NCBI RefSeq assembly: GCF_008369325.1
Contig: NZ_VOBI01000002.1
Location: 186,001-250,000 of the forward strand
Reading direction: 5' to 3'
Origin: Pseudomonas sp. ANT_H12B
GTDB lineage: Bacteria; Pseudomonadota; Gammaproteobacteria; Pseudomonadales; Pseudomonadaceae
Length of the DNA stretch: 64,000 bases
The notes under the pieces were generated by a model. The model searched no databases and had not been told where the DNA came from. It worked only from the letters and a program-made list of their open reading frames with translations. A program made the position numbers and the translations under genes. Shown here one piece after another: positions 36,008-44,280 of the stretch. The number at the start of each line of letters is the position of its first letter. Within the stretch, counting starts at the first letter, position 1.

Positions 36008-37083
36008 TGTTGTGAGCCTCGGCTGTTCAGCAGCGCTTTCAGTTCCGTGCACATCACTTGCCCGTCGCTTTGGCCGCAGCCTACAAAAAACAACGGTTGT
36101 TCTGAGCTTTCCTCGATCCCCAGCAACGATTCGACCTGATCATCCGCCAGCGCACCCGTCAGCCATGTGCTCAACCCAAGTGCGGTGGCTACCAGTTGAA
36201 AGGTCTGGGAAATATGGCCCGCTTCGACGTAAGCCATTCGGTATGCCCGCGAGTGTTCATATTTCCACCACAGTTTGTCGAAGCGAGCGGTGATGAACAG
36301 GCCCACTGGCAGGTTGTTGATGAAATGTTGGCCACACAGCAATTGGCCCAAGGGTGAATCAGGCAGCGGATTGACGAAGCTCAACGCATGATCGGTGGGG
36401 TGATAGGCGTAGAGCCCGGGCTCCAGGCCACAGACGTTTTGTACATGCAGAAAGCCTTCGCAGGCATTCAGTCCGCCACCCGATGGGCTGCTGCGCCGGG
36501 CGCCCAGTCCTTCGACAATGGTTTCGTCGACATCGTTTTCACGCTCACGCAGATAGCCCAGGGACAAATACAGAAGAGTGCCGACTTCTTCGAGAGAAAC
36601 CATTTTGCCCGTGAAGGTGCGACAGGTTTTTCGACCGGTCAAGGTCGTTGCAAGAGCGCTTTCCGGCAGGCAGGAAGGATGAGGCAGGTCTATCCGCTCG
36701 CTTGTCGGGCGTTCAGTGCGTCTGTCCTCTGGGGCGGGTGTGGCCAGAACGTCGATGCAATGGCCCAGATAGTGTCTCGACCACTCATTAATATCCTGGG
36801 GAATATATTCACAAGGGATGTTCTTGGTGCCGATATGAAATATCTTCGACAGTTCGTCCCAACCCCATTCAATAGTTTCTTTTGTTGAAGTTGCGAGTAT
36901 TCCTGCGCTGAGGAATTGAGTGTCTATTATATTGCTGTCGTCAAACTTTTCGGGGTTGTCAATAAGGTGTGCAAGTCGGATTGAATATTCAAGGTTTAAT
37001 TCGAATTGTTTGTGGTTCTTGTAATCCCAGACTATTTGGTCGGGCGAACGAGGAAGTATGAAAATGTAAGGATTTATATGCAT
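36004..37083 (-). CDS. SagB-type flavin-dependent dehydrogenase with N-terminal accessory domain
   Basis: 359 residues from the ATG at 37083; a TTG at 37092 is an alternative. Residues about 1-115 form an accessory domain (NPYIFILPRSPDQIVWDYKN) of the sort found before SagB domains. Residues about 145-350 are the FMN nitroreductase-like SagB domain, with RKTCRTF at 151-157, SSPSGGGLNACE at 198-209, WWKYEH with a Lys-Tyr pair at 274-275, and YVEAGHISQTFQLVATALGL. SagB proteins usually oxidise azolines to azoles on peptides, next to a YcaO cyclase; no YcaO is here. The first 100 codons are unusually AT-rich, and the ribosome binding site is weak. Confidence 0.85.
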   Translation of the reverse strand: MHINPYIFILPRSPDQIVWDYKNHKQFELNLEYSIRLAHLIDNPEKFDDSNIIDTQFLSAGILATSTKETIEWGWDELSKIFHIGTKNIPCEYIPQDINEWSRHYLGHCIDVLATPAPEDRRTERPTSERIDLPHPSCLPESALATTLTGRKTCRTFTGKMVSLEEVGTLLYLSLGYLRERENDVDETIVEGLGARRSSPSGGGLNACEGFLHVQNVCGLEPGLYAYHPTDHALSFVNPLPDSPLGQLLCGQHFINNLPVGLFITARFDKLWWKYEHSRAYRMAYVEAGHISQTFQLVATALGLSTWLTGALADDQVESLLGIEESSEQPLFFVGCGQSDGQVMCTELKALLNSRGSQQ

Positions 37084-37117
37084 GATGGGCAATTCGCTCT
37101 GGTCAGTGCTATAGAAA

Positions 37118-37145
37118 ACGCTGGGTAGCCGGCACTCCCCAGCGT
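37118..37145 (-). terminator. Intercistronic hairpin: attenuator between the 23-aa ORF and the SagB gene
   Basis: On the minus strand, ACGCTGGG (37145-37138) pairs perfectly with CCCAGCGT (37125-37118) across 12 bases and is followed by TTTCTATA. It is terminator-like but short-tailed. It lies 9 bp after the small ORF stop and before the SagB start, the position where RiPP operons often carry a leaky terminator to give more precursor than enzyme. Confidence 0.6.
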
Positions 37146-37154
37146 CTCATTTAC

Positions 37155-37226
37155 TTAGCAGGCTTTTGGCGCAACCAGAAAAGCCAGGTTAGCGATTTTG
37201 TTAGTTTCCAGAGTAATTGCTTTCAT
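37155..37226 (-). CDS. Putative 23-residue precursor peptide ending in Cys
   Basis: The minus-strand frame from the ATG at 37226 reads MKAITLETNKIANLAF, then LVAPKAC and a TAA stop. An excellent ribosome binding site, AAGGAG, lies 9 bases before the ATG, much stronger than that of the SagB gene. A good promoter (TTGATA, 16 bp, TATGAT) lies about 55-80 bp upstream. It heads an operon with a SagB-type dehydrogenase and an AurF-type oxygenase, and a hairpin follows its stop. The polar N-terminal half, the hydrophobic middle and the single C-terminal Cys suggest a leader followed by a very short core. It is too short for homology judgement; the support is layout and signals. Confidence 0.65.
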   Translation of the reverse strand: MKAITLETNKIANLAFLVAPKAC

Positions 37227-37279
37227 GTTTTTGAACTCCTTGTAAGTGATAGTGAGTGCCACTCCTTGGTGACAACTCA

Positions 37280-37307
37280 ATCATAGTTTGTAATGAGCTC
37301 TTATCAA
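37280..37307 (-). promoter_or_regulatory. Sigma70-like promoter of the peptide/SagB/AurF operon
   Basis: On the minus strand, TTGATA (37307-37302) and TATGAT (37285-37280) are separated by 16 bp. The predicted start would give a leader of roughly 45-50 bases before the ATG at 37226. The surrounding sequence is AT-rich. Confidence 0.6.
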
Positions 37308-37470
37308 GGGGATGCTCGGTAGGAATGTTCTAGTAATTTTGTCGGAGTATTCTTAGGGCGGATAGTTATTTGTAAGTTCTATTCTTTGAAATAGAAAATG
37401 CAGGGAAACGTCCTGCGAGTCAGTAGGACTGCAAGTGTAAGAAGGGGGGAGGTTTCAATGACAGAAAGTA

Positions 37471-37498
37471 TGACGAGGAGCCTGCTGGCTCCCCGTCA
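37471..37498 (-). terminator. Hairpin downstream of rlmI
   Basis: TGACGGGGAGCC and GGCTCCTCGTCA (minus strand) form a 12-bp stem with one mismatch and a 4-base loop, 11 bp past the rlmI stop. The following T content is low, so termination is only likely. The sequence from here to the promoter at 37307 (about 160 bp) shows no gene that I can support. Confidence 0.5.
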
Positions 37499-37509
37499 AA
37501 CCGGCGTAC

Positions 37510-38706
37510 TCAGCTGTTTGGCAGCAGACGGCAAGTGATGCTCTTGATGTAGCGGGTTTCGGCGATGGCCGGGTGAACCGGGTGATCCGGGCCCTGACCG
37601 CCGCGTTCCAGCAGCTGGATGTTGCGATCCAGGTGGCGGGCGCTGGTCAGCAGGATGTTCTGCAGGTCGTCTTCCGGCAGGTGCATCGAGCACGAAGCGC
37701 TGACCAGGATGCCGTCCTTGTTGAGCAAGCGCATGGCTTGCTCATTCAGGCGACGGTAGGCGCCTTCGCCGTTTTTCATGTCTTTCTTGCGTTTGATGAA
37801 CGCCGGCGGATCGGCCACGATCACGTCGAAGCGTTCTTCGCTGGCTTTGAGCTCTTTCAAGGCTTCGAAGACGTCGCCTTCAATGCAGGTCATCTTTTCA
37901 GCGAAACCGTTCAGCGCGGCGTTGCGCTCGACACCGTCGAGGGCGAAGGCCGAAGCGTCGACGCAGAACACTTCACTGGCGCCGAACGCGGCCGCTTGCA
38001 CGCCCCAGCCGCCGATGTAGCTGTACAGGTCGAGAACGCGCTTGCCTTTGGCGTAAGGGGCCAGGCGTGCGCGGTTCATGCGGTGATCGTAGAACCAGCC
38101 GGTTTTCTGACCCTGGATAACCGGCGCTTCGAATTTAACGCCGTTTTCTTCCAGCGCTACCCACTCCGGCACCAGGCCGAACACGGTTTCGACGTAGCGA
38201 TTCAGGCCTTCGGCATCACGCGCAGCGGAGTCGTTCTTGAACAAAATGCCGCTTGGCTTGAGCACTTGGGTCAGGGCTGCGATCACGTCTTCTTTATGGG
38301 CTTCCATGGTCGCCGAGGCGATCTGGACCACCAGGATGTCGCCGAAACGGTCGACCACCAGACCTGGCAACAGATCGGAGTCGCCGTAAACCAGGCGATA
38401 AAACGGCTTGTCGAACAGGCGATCACGCAGGGACAGGGCAACGTTCAGGCGGTGCACCAGCAGCGACTTGTCCAGCGGCAACTTGATGTCGCGCGACAAC
38501 AGACGGGCGCAGATCAGGTTGTTCGGGCTCATGGCAACGATGCCCAGCGGCTTGCCGCCAGCGGCTTCGAGGATCGCCTGGTCGCCGGCCTTGAAGCCAT
38601 GCAACGGGGTGGCGGCTACATCGATTTCGTTGCTGTAGACCCACAAGTGGCCGTTTCGCAGGCGACGGTCGGCGTTGGCTTTGAGGCGCAGGCTAGGCAG
38701 GGACAT
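37510..38706 (-). CDS. rlmI: 23S rRNA (cytosine-C5)-methyltransferase, RlmI family
   Basis: 398 residues. An N-terminal PUA domain (RLKANADRRLRNGHLWVYSN) and an EEHEE-type middle region precede a C-terminal Rossmann methyltransferase: VLDLYSYIGGWGVQAAAFGA (SAM motif I), VIVADPPAFIKRK (motif IV) and the catalytic Cys in SASCSMH (motif VI). RlmI methylates C1962 of 23S rRNA in E. coli. I start at the ATG at 38706 (MSLPSLRL); the upstream open stretch has no family similarity. Confidence 0.9.
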   Translation of the reverse strand: MSLPSLRLKANADRRLRNGHLWVYSNEIDVAATPLHGFKAGDQAILEAAGGKPLGIVAMSPNNLICARLLSRDIKLPLDKSLLVHRLNVALSLRDRLFDKPFYRLVYGDSDLLPGLVVDRFGDILVVQIASATMEAHKEDVIAALTQVLKPSGILFKNDSAARDAEGLNRYVETVFGLVPEWVALEENGVKFEAPVIQGQKTGWFYDHRMNRARLAPYAKGKRVLDLYSYIGGWGVQAAAFGASEVFCVDASAFALDGVERNAALNGFAEKMTCIEGDVFEALKELKASEERFDVIVADPPAFIKRKKDMKNGEGAYRRLNEQAMRLLNKDGILVSASCSMHLPEDDLQNILLTSARHLDRNIQLLERGGQGPDHPVHPAIAETRYIKSITCRLLPNS

Positions 38707-38883
38707 GACGTCGCTCCGGAAAAAAGAGCGGGAGTATAGCGTGTTGCGCAAGGCCACGGTTTGGCGGATGGACATGCGGTGAAGGCCCGCGTATTTGATG
38801 AAACTTGCGGCGATGTACCGGCCAAGGTGTCGGAGCCAACTTTTTAAAGGTTAGAATCCCCGCCTGACCCAGAGTGTGTACTT

Positions 38884-39753
38884 ATGCCTCAAGAGCTGAC
38901 TTCCGAACAGATTCAACAGTCTTTGCAAGGCATCAGTGTGCCGGCCCAACCGCAGATCATGGTGGATTTGCAGATGGAGCAGTACATGCCCGATCCGGAT
39001 CTGGAGGTGATCGCGAAGCTGATCTCCCAGGACCCGGGCCTCTCTGGTTCCTTGCTGAAAATCGTCAACTCGCCGTATTACGGCTTGAGCAACAAGATCG
39101 CTTCGATCCAGCGTGCGGTGAACCTGCTGGGCAGCCGTTCGATCATCAACCTGATCAACGCGCAGTCGATCAAGGGTGAAATGAACGACGACACAATCGT
39201 CACCCTGAACCGTTTCTGGGACACCGCGCAGGACGTGGCGATGACCTGCCTGACCCTGGCCAAGCGCATTGGCACCCAGGCCGGCGATGAAGCGTACGCC
39301 TTGGGCTTGTTCCACGATTGCGGTGTGCCGTTGATGCTCCAGCGCTTCCCCAACTACATGACTGTTCTGGAAGAGGCGTACGCCAGCGCCAGTGCCGAAT
39401 GCCGGGTGGTGGACACGGAGAACCGGGTGTTCAACACCAACCATGCGGTGGTCGGTTATTACACGGCCAAGTCCTGGCGCCTGCCGGAGCATGTGACCGC
39501 CGCGATCGCCAATCACCACAATGCCTTGGCGATCTTCAGCGATGAGTCGTCGCGCAACAGCCAGCTGAAGAACCTGCTGGCGATCCTGAAGATGGCCGAG
39601 CACATTTGTGCATCCTATCGAGTGCTGGGCAACCAGACCGAAGATCATGAGTGGAACAGCGTCGGGCCTTTGGTGCTCGATTATGTCGGACTCTCGGACT
39701 ACGACTTCGAGACCCTGAAACAAACGATTCGCGACCTTGGCACTCATCGCTGA
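38884..39753 (+). CDS. HDOD-domain signalling protein
   Basis: 289 residues. The HDOD domain covers about 20-220: ISQDPGLSGSLLKIVNSPYY, IASIQRAVNLLGSRSIINLI, LGLFHDCGVPLML, and NHAVVGYYTAKSWRLP. HDOD proteins resemble HD phosphohydrolases but usually lack the full metal set, and in pseudomonads they act in signalling linked to motility, surface life or DNA uptake. No partner domain is fused. It is 28 bp upstream of mutM, so they may share a transcript. Confidence 0.85.
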   Translation: MPQELTSEQIQQSLQGISVPAQPQIMVDLQMEQYMPDPDLEVIAKLISQDPGLSGSLLKIVNSPYYGLSNKIASIQRAVNLLGSRSIINLINAQSIKGEMNDDTIVTLNRFWDTAQDVAMTCLTLAKRIGTQAGDEAYALGLFHDCGVPLMLQRFPNYMTVLEEAYASASAECRVVDTENRVFNTNHAVVGYYTAKSWRLPEHVTAAIANHHNALAIFSDESSRNSQLKNLLAILKMAEHICASYRVLGNQTEDHEWNSVGPLVLDYVGLSDYDFETLKQTIRDLGTHR

Positions 39754-39781
39754 GTGTCGGCCAGCCTGATTCGAGACCGCC

Positions 39782-40594
39782 ATGCCTGAACTGCCAGAAG
39801 TCGAAACCACCCGCCGCGGGATTGCGCCGCACCTGGAAGGCCAGCGCGTCAGCCGGGTGATCGTGCGTGACCGGCGTCTGCGCTGGCCGATCCCTGAAGA
39901 CCTCGATGTGCGGTTGTCCGGCCAGCGCATCGTGTTGGTGGAACGGCGCGCCAAGTACCTGTTGATCAATGCTGAGGTCGGCACACTGATCAGCCATTTG
40001 GGCATGTCGGGAAATCTGCGGCTGGTGGAAGTCGGTATGCCGGCCGCCAAACATGAGCACGTGGACATCGAACTCGAATCTGGCCTGGCCCTGCGTTACA
40101 CAGATCCGCGACGCTTTGGTGCGATGCTCTGGAGCCTCGATCCGCTGAACCACGAATTGTTGATTCGCCTGGGACCGGAGCCATTGACCGACCTGTTCGA
40201 CGGTGAGCGTTTGTTCCAGCAGTCTCGCGGGCGATCCATGGCGGTCAAACCGTTCATCATGGACAACGCGGTGGTGGTCGGCGTCGGCAATATCTACGCA
40301 ACCGAAGCGCTGTTTGCTGCCGGTATTGATCCTCGCCGGGAGGCCAAGAGCATCTCCCGAGGGCGTTATCTGAAGCTGGCGATCGAGATCAAACGCATTC
40401 TGGCTGCTGCCATTGAACGCGGCGGCACGACGTTGCGGGACTTTATCGGCGGTGACGGTCAGCCGGGTTATTTCCAGCAGGAACTGTTCGTGTATGGCCG
40501 CGGCGGTGCGCCTTGCAAGGTTTGTGGGACGCAGCTGCGGGAAGTGAAACTCGGGCAGCGCGCCAGCGTCTTTTGCCCACGTTGTCAGAGCTGA
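39782..40594 (+). CDS. mutM: Formamidopyrimidine-DNA glycosylase
   Basis: 270 residues. It excises 8-oxoguanine and formamidopyrimidines and nicks the abasic site. The N-terminus after Met removal is [12 protein letters not shown], with catalytic Pro and Glu. [10 protein letters not shown] and [10 protein letters not shown] are in the glycosylase domain, [16 protein letters not shown] is the helix-two-turn-helix, and a four-Cys zinc finger (CKVCG ... CPRCQ) ends the protein. Confidence 0.97.
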   Translation: MPELPEVETTRRGIAPHLEGQRVSRVIVRDRRLRWPIPEDLDVRLSGQRIVLVERRAKYLLINAEVGTLISHLGMSGNLRLVEVGMPAAKHEHVDIELESGLALRYTDPRRFGAMLWSLDPLNHELLIRLGPEPLTDLFDGERLFQQSRGRSMAVKPFIMDNAVVVGVGNIYATEALFAAGIDPRREAKSISRGRYLKLAIEIKRILAAAIERGGTTLRDFIGGDGQPGYFQQELFVYGRGGAPCKVCGTQLREVKLGQRASVFCPRCQS

Positions 40595-40647
40595 GGCACC
40601 AAAGGTCTATAGTCAGTGTTCTTGTTGCCTGACCGAAGGGCCCTGCC

Positions 40648-40971
40648 ATGAACCTGTTTCGAACCCTTGTCGTTGCGCTGCTGCTGAGCGTTGGTGCTCC
40701 AGCGTTGGCGGCAAACAGTGGCAGTGGCGATCCGCGATACACCATCCAGAATCCCCCGGCGTACGCCATGATCGGCGATTTGCTGATTGCCCGACCCTTG
40801 TTGGTCGTGGCGACGGTGATCGGCGCCGGGGCGTTTGTGATGTCGTTGCCGTTTACCGCGTTCGGCGGCGGTGTAGGCGATGCGGGGCAGGCTTTGGTGG
40901 TCGACCCGGCGAAAGCGGCGTTCGTGCGGTGTCTGGGTTGCGTCGGGGAGGGGTTTGAGCAGCGCGAGTGA
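40648..40971 (+). CDS. Small membrane or exported hypothetical protein
   Basis: 107 residues. A signal peptide ([20 protein letters not shown], cleaved near ALA-AN) is followed by one hydrophobic segment (about 50-72). Two Cys near the end (RCLGCVGEG) could bind metal or form a disulfide. The position after mutM is conserved in pseudomonads, where it is sometimes labelled multidrug transporter without basis. I see no transporter features and do not assign a function. Confidence 0.7.
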   Translation: MNLFRTLVVALLLSVGAPALAANSGSGDPRYTIQNPPAYAMIGDLLIARPLLVVATVIGAGAFVMSLPFTAFGGGVGDAGQALVVDPAKAAFVRCLGCVGEGFEQRE

Positions 40972-41005
40972 GGTCAGTCACTTCTTTAGTGTGGCTGATG
41001 GCCTC

Positions 41006-41069
41006 ATCGCGAGCAGGCTCGCTCCCACAGTAGACCGCGATTAACTGTGGGAGCGAGCCTGCTCGCGAT
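41006..41069. repeat. REPIN
   Basis: Inverted REP pair (41006-41028 and 41047-41069) between two convergent genes, with an 18-bp spacer. Confidence 0.9.
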
Positions 41070-41101
41070 AGGGCCGGCACAGTCGCTAAAAACTATCTGA
41101 A

Positions 41102-42022
<921 letters not shown>

Positions 42023-42050
42023 CTATAGACGATTGGAATATTCTCCATTT

Positions 42051-43646
42051 TCACGAGTTTTTCAAACGTTCGGCCAACGAAGTTGCCAGCTGAGCCGTTA
42101 GTCCGTAGACGGACAATTGCGGGTTTGCGCCAATGCTGGTGGGGAAAAGAGAGCCGTCGTGAATCGACAGATTGCCCAGTTGATGGTGGCGGCCAAGGCT
42201 GTCGGTCACGGTGTTTTTCGGGTCTTCGCCCATCGCACAACCGCCCATCACATGGGCACTGCCCAGGCGTGTGCGGTACAACTCAAGACTCAAACCGTCG
42301 ATCAGCGTCCGCGCTTCGGCCAGGGTTTTCACGTAGCGAGCGTCGGCGTGCATGGGCATCACCGCGTTGGCGCCACCGGCGAACTGGATCTCGGCCATGC
42401 TGTGAAAGGCTCGGCGCAGTCCATCCCAGGCATAAGGTGAAACCTGGTAGTCGAGCACCGGCGTGTTATCACCGCGCAGTTCGACGCTACCGCCGGGGCT
42501 GTCTGGATGAAAGCCGTCTCGCAGCAAAGCGAGCATGGCGTGGGTGTGGGGCAGGTTTTCCATGTGCCGGGCGTTTTGCTGGCCGAAACCGCCGAGCAGG
42601 GTGGTGGCCAATGCCGGGTGCAGCGGCGGCACTTCCAGTTTGTAAGACATCTTGCCGGTGGTGCCGTCCTGCCATTGGAAATGGTCGGAATAGATTGACT
42701 GCGGCGCACCATAGAACGGGTTGATGACCTCGTCGAACAGCCCGGCGGACATGTTCACCAAATGCAGGAATGTCCGTTTTCCCAGCCGTTTGTGCGGATC
42801 GGGCGCCTCGGAGCGCAACAGCAGCGCCGGGCTGTTGATCCCGCCGCCGGCCAGCACGTAATGCCGCGCCTTGACCGTAATTTTCTTGCCCGTAGGCGCG
42901 ACACAGCGCTCGTCCATCGCCACGCATTGCAACCCCGTGACCTTGTCGCCGGTGATCAAGAGCTTTTCGGCGCGAGCCAGATAGAGCAACTCGCCACCTT
43001 TTTCCAGGGTCGCCGGGATAGTCGTGACCAGCATCGACTGCTTGGCGTTGGTCGGGCAGCCCATGCCGCAGTAGCCGAGGTTCCAGCAGCCGCGCACGTT
43101 GCGCGGAATGACATGCCAGGCGTAGCCGAGTTTTTCGCAGCCTTTGCGGATCACGTCGTTGTTGGCGTTGGGCGGGATCATCCACGGCGCGACGCCCAGG
43201 CGCTGTTCCATTTTCTCAAACCACGGCGCCATCTCGGCCGGCGTGTGGCCTTTGACGTTGTGCTCCCTGGCCCAGTGCTCAAGAGTCGGGTCCGGGGTAC
43301 GAAAGCTGGAAGTCCAGTTGATCAGCGTGGTGCCGCCCACCGCCCGGCCCTGAAGGATGGTGATCGCGCCGTCCTTGCTCATGCGGCCGATGCCTTCCTG
43401 ATAAAGACTGGTGTAGGCCTGATCTTCGAGCATCTTGAAGTCGCTGCTGGTTTTGAGCGGGCCTTCCTCGATCAGCAGCACCTTGTAACCGGCAGCACTG
43501 AGGATTTCAGCGGTGGTCCCGCCACCGGCGCCGCTGCCGATAATTGCCACGTCCGCGTCGAGGGTCAGGTCCTGGGTCAATTGCGAACCGTTGTAGGTTT
43601 TCCAGCCACGGGCCAGGCCTTCGCGGAACGGATCGGGTACGGGCAT
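42051..43646 (-). CDS. GMC-family FAD oxidoreductase, catalytic subunit
   Basis: 531 residues. The FAD motif ADVAIIGSGAGGGTTAEILS is at the N-terminus. A Cys cluster (GYCGMGCPTNAKQSM, about residue 195) may hold a Fe-S cluster, as in bacterial glucose and sorbitol dehydrogenases. The C-terminal GMC domain has SAHVMGGCAMGEDP and the catalytic-His region LSIHDGSLFPTSIGANP. There is no signal of its own. The small Tat protein encoded just upstream (43707-44252) probably carries it to the periplasm. With coniferyl aldehyde dehydrogenase next door, an alcohol substrate is likely. Confidence 0.85.
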   Translation of the reverse strand: MPVPDPFREGLARGWKTYNGSQLTQDLTLDADVAIIGSGAGGGTTAEILSAAGYKVLLIEEGPLKTSSDFKMLEDQAYTSLYQEGIGRMSKDGAITILQGRAVGGTTLINWTSSFRTPDPTLEHWAREHNVKGHTPAEMAPWFEKMEQRLGVAPWMIPPNANNDVIRKGCEKLGYAWHVIPRNVRGCWNLGYCGMGCPTNAKQSMLVTTIPATLEKGGELLYLARAEKLLITGDKVTGLQCVAMDERCVAPTGKKITVKARHYVLAGGGINSPALLLRSEAPDPHKRLGKRTFLHLVNMSAGLFDEVINPFYGAPQSIYSDHFQWQDGTTGKMSYKLEVPPLHPALATTLLGGFGQQNARHMENLPHTHAMLALLRDGFHPDSPGGSVELRGDNTPVLDYQVSPYAWDGLRRAFHSMAEIQFAGGANAVMPMHADARYVKTLAEARTLIDGLSLELYRTRLGSAHVMGGCAMGEDPKNTVTDSLGRHHQLGNLSIHDGSLFPTSIGANPQLSVYGLTAQLATSLAERLKNS

Positions 43647-43706
43647 CTTCAGGTTCTCTTTTTATTTTGAATGTGATGGTGAGGCCGCGATAGGGTCGAC
43701 TCGGTT

Positions 43707-44252
43707 TCAGACGGTAGGCGGTCCGGTATACCCGCAATGCACCCACGATTCCCTGCGGCTGTACCACGCCATCATCACCAATTGCAGCAATGAGCTATGA
43801 CCCATGCGCAGCAGGCTCAGCGAGCTGTTTTCCCAGCGATCCAGAAAGAGCCTGATCTCATCAGCACTGGCGTTTTCCCAACTGCCCCAGATCCCGGTCA
43901 GTGGCCCGCGAGTCACGGCCATTCCCAGTACATCGAACAATTGCCGCGTCAGTTTGAGCATTTCCGGCGACAGGTGATTCAGGCCGTTATCCAGGGTTTC
44001 AAGGGTGCCATCGACGGCGGCCTGCAGGTGCTCGACGGCCACGGCGCCATCAAGCATCACCGGAATCAGTGCCCGCAAGAACAGCAGATCGCCGCTGCGC
44101 AGAGTCGCGAAACCATTGGCCGGGATGCTCGACGAGCAGCCACTCAGGCTCGCTCCCAAACCGGCAGTGGCGAGAAAGGCGCTGGCGCCGAGGCTGAATT
44201 TAAGCAGGCCGCGCCGTGACAGCGCGGGTGTATCGGACAAGCTTGGGCTCAT
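43707..44252 (-). CDS. Tat-exported small subunit / chaperone of the GMC dehydrogenase
   Basis: 181 residues. The twin-arginine signal SRRGLLKFSLGASAFLATAG is followed by a lipobox-like LSGCSS, so it is exported folded and possibly lipid-anchored. The rest is a helical small-subunit-like domain resembling gluconate 2-dehydrogenase subunit 3. Such subunits are needed for hitch-hiker export and assembly of a GMC partner. It is cotranscribed with calB upstream and the GMC gene downstream. No cytochrome subunit gene is present. Confidence 0.7.
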   Translation of the reverse strand: MSPSLSDTPALSRRGLLKFSLGASAFLATAGLGASLSGCSSSIPANGFATLRSGDLLFLRALIPVMLDGAVAVEHLQAAVDGTLETLDNGLNHLSPEMLKLTRQLFDVLGMAVTRGPLTGIWGSWENASADEIRLFLDRWENSSLSLLRMGHSSLLQLVMMAWYSRRESWVHCGYTGPPTV

Positions 44253-44280
44253 TATTGTTATTACCCAGCGGTGATGATCG

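Noticed and set aside
36004..37083. SagB-type protein as a simple detoxifying nitroreductase
   Set aside because: The N-terminal accessory domain, the SSPSGGGLNACE motif and the operon context are of the SagB type. Stand-alone nitroreductases of the NfsB type lack these.
37380..37498. Small regulatory RNA downstream of rlmI
   Set aside because: Some short inverted repeats are visible, but there is no promoter-terminator pair that I can defend; the 37471-37498 hairpin is better explained as the end of rlmI.
40648..40971. Multidrug transporter
   Set aside because: The protein has a signal peptide and only one further hydrophobic segment in 107 residues, too little for a transporter.
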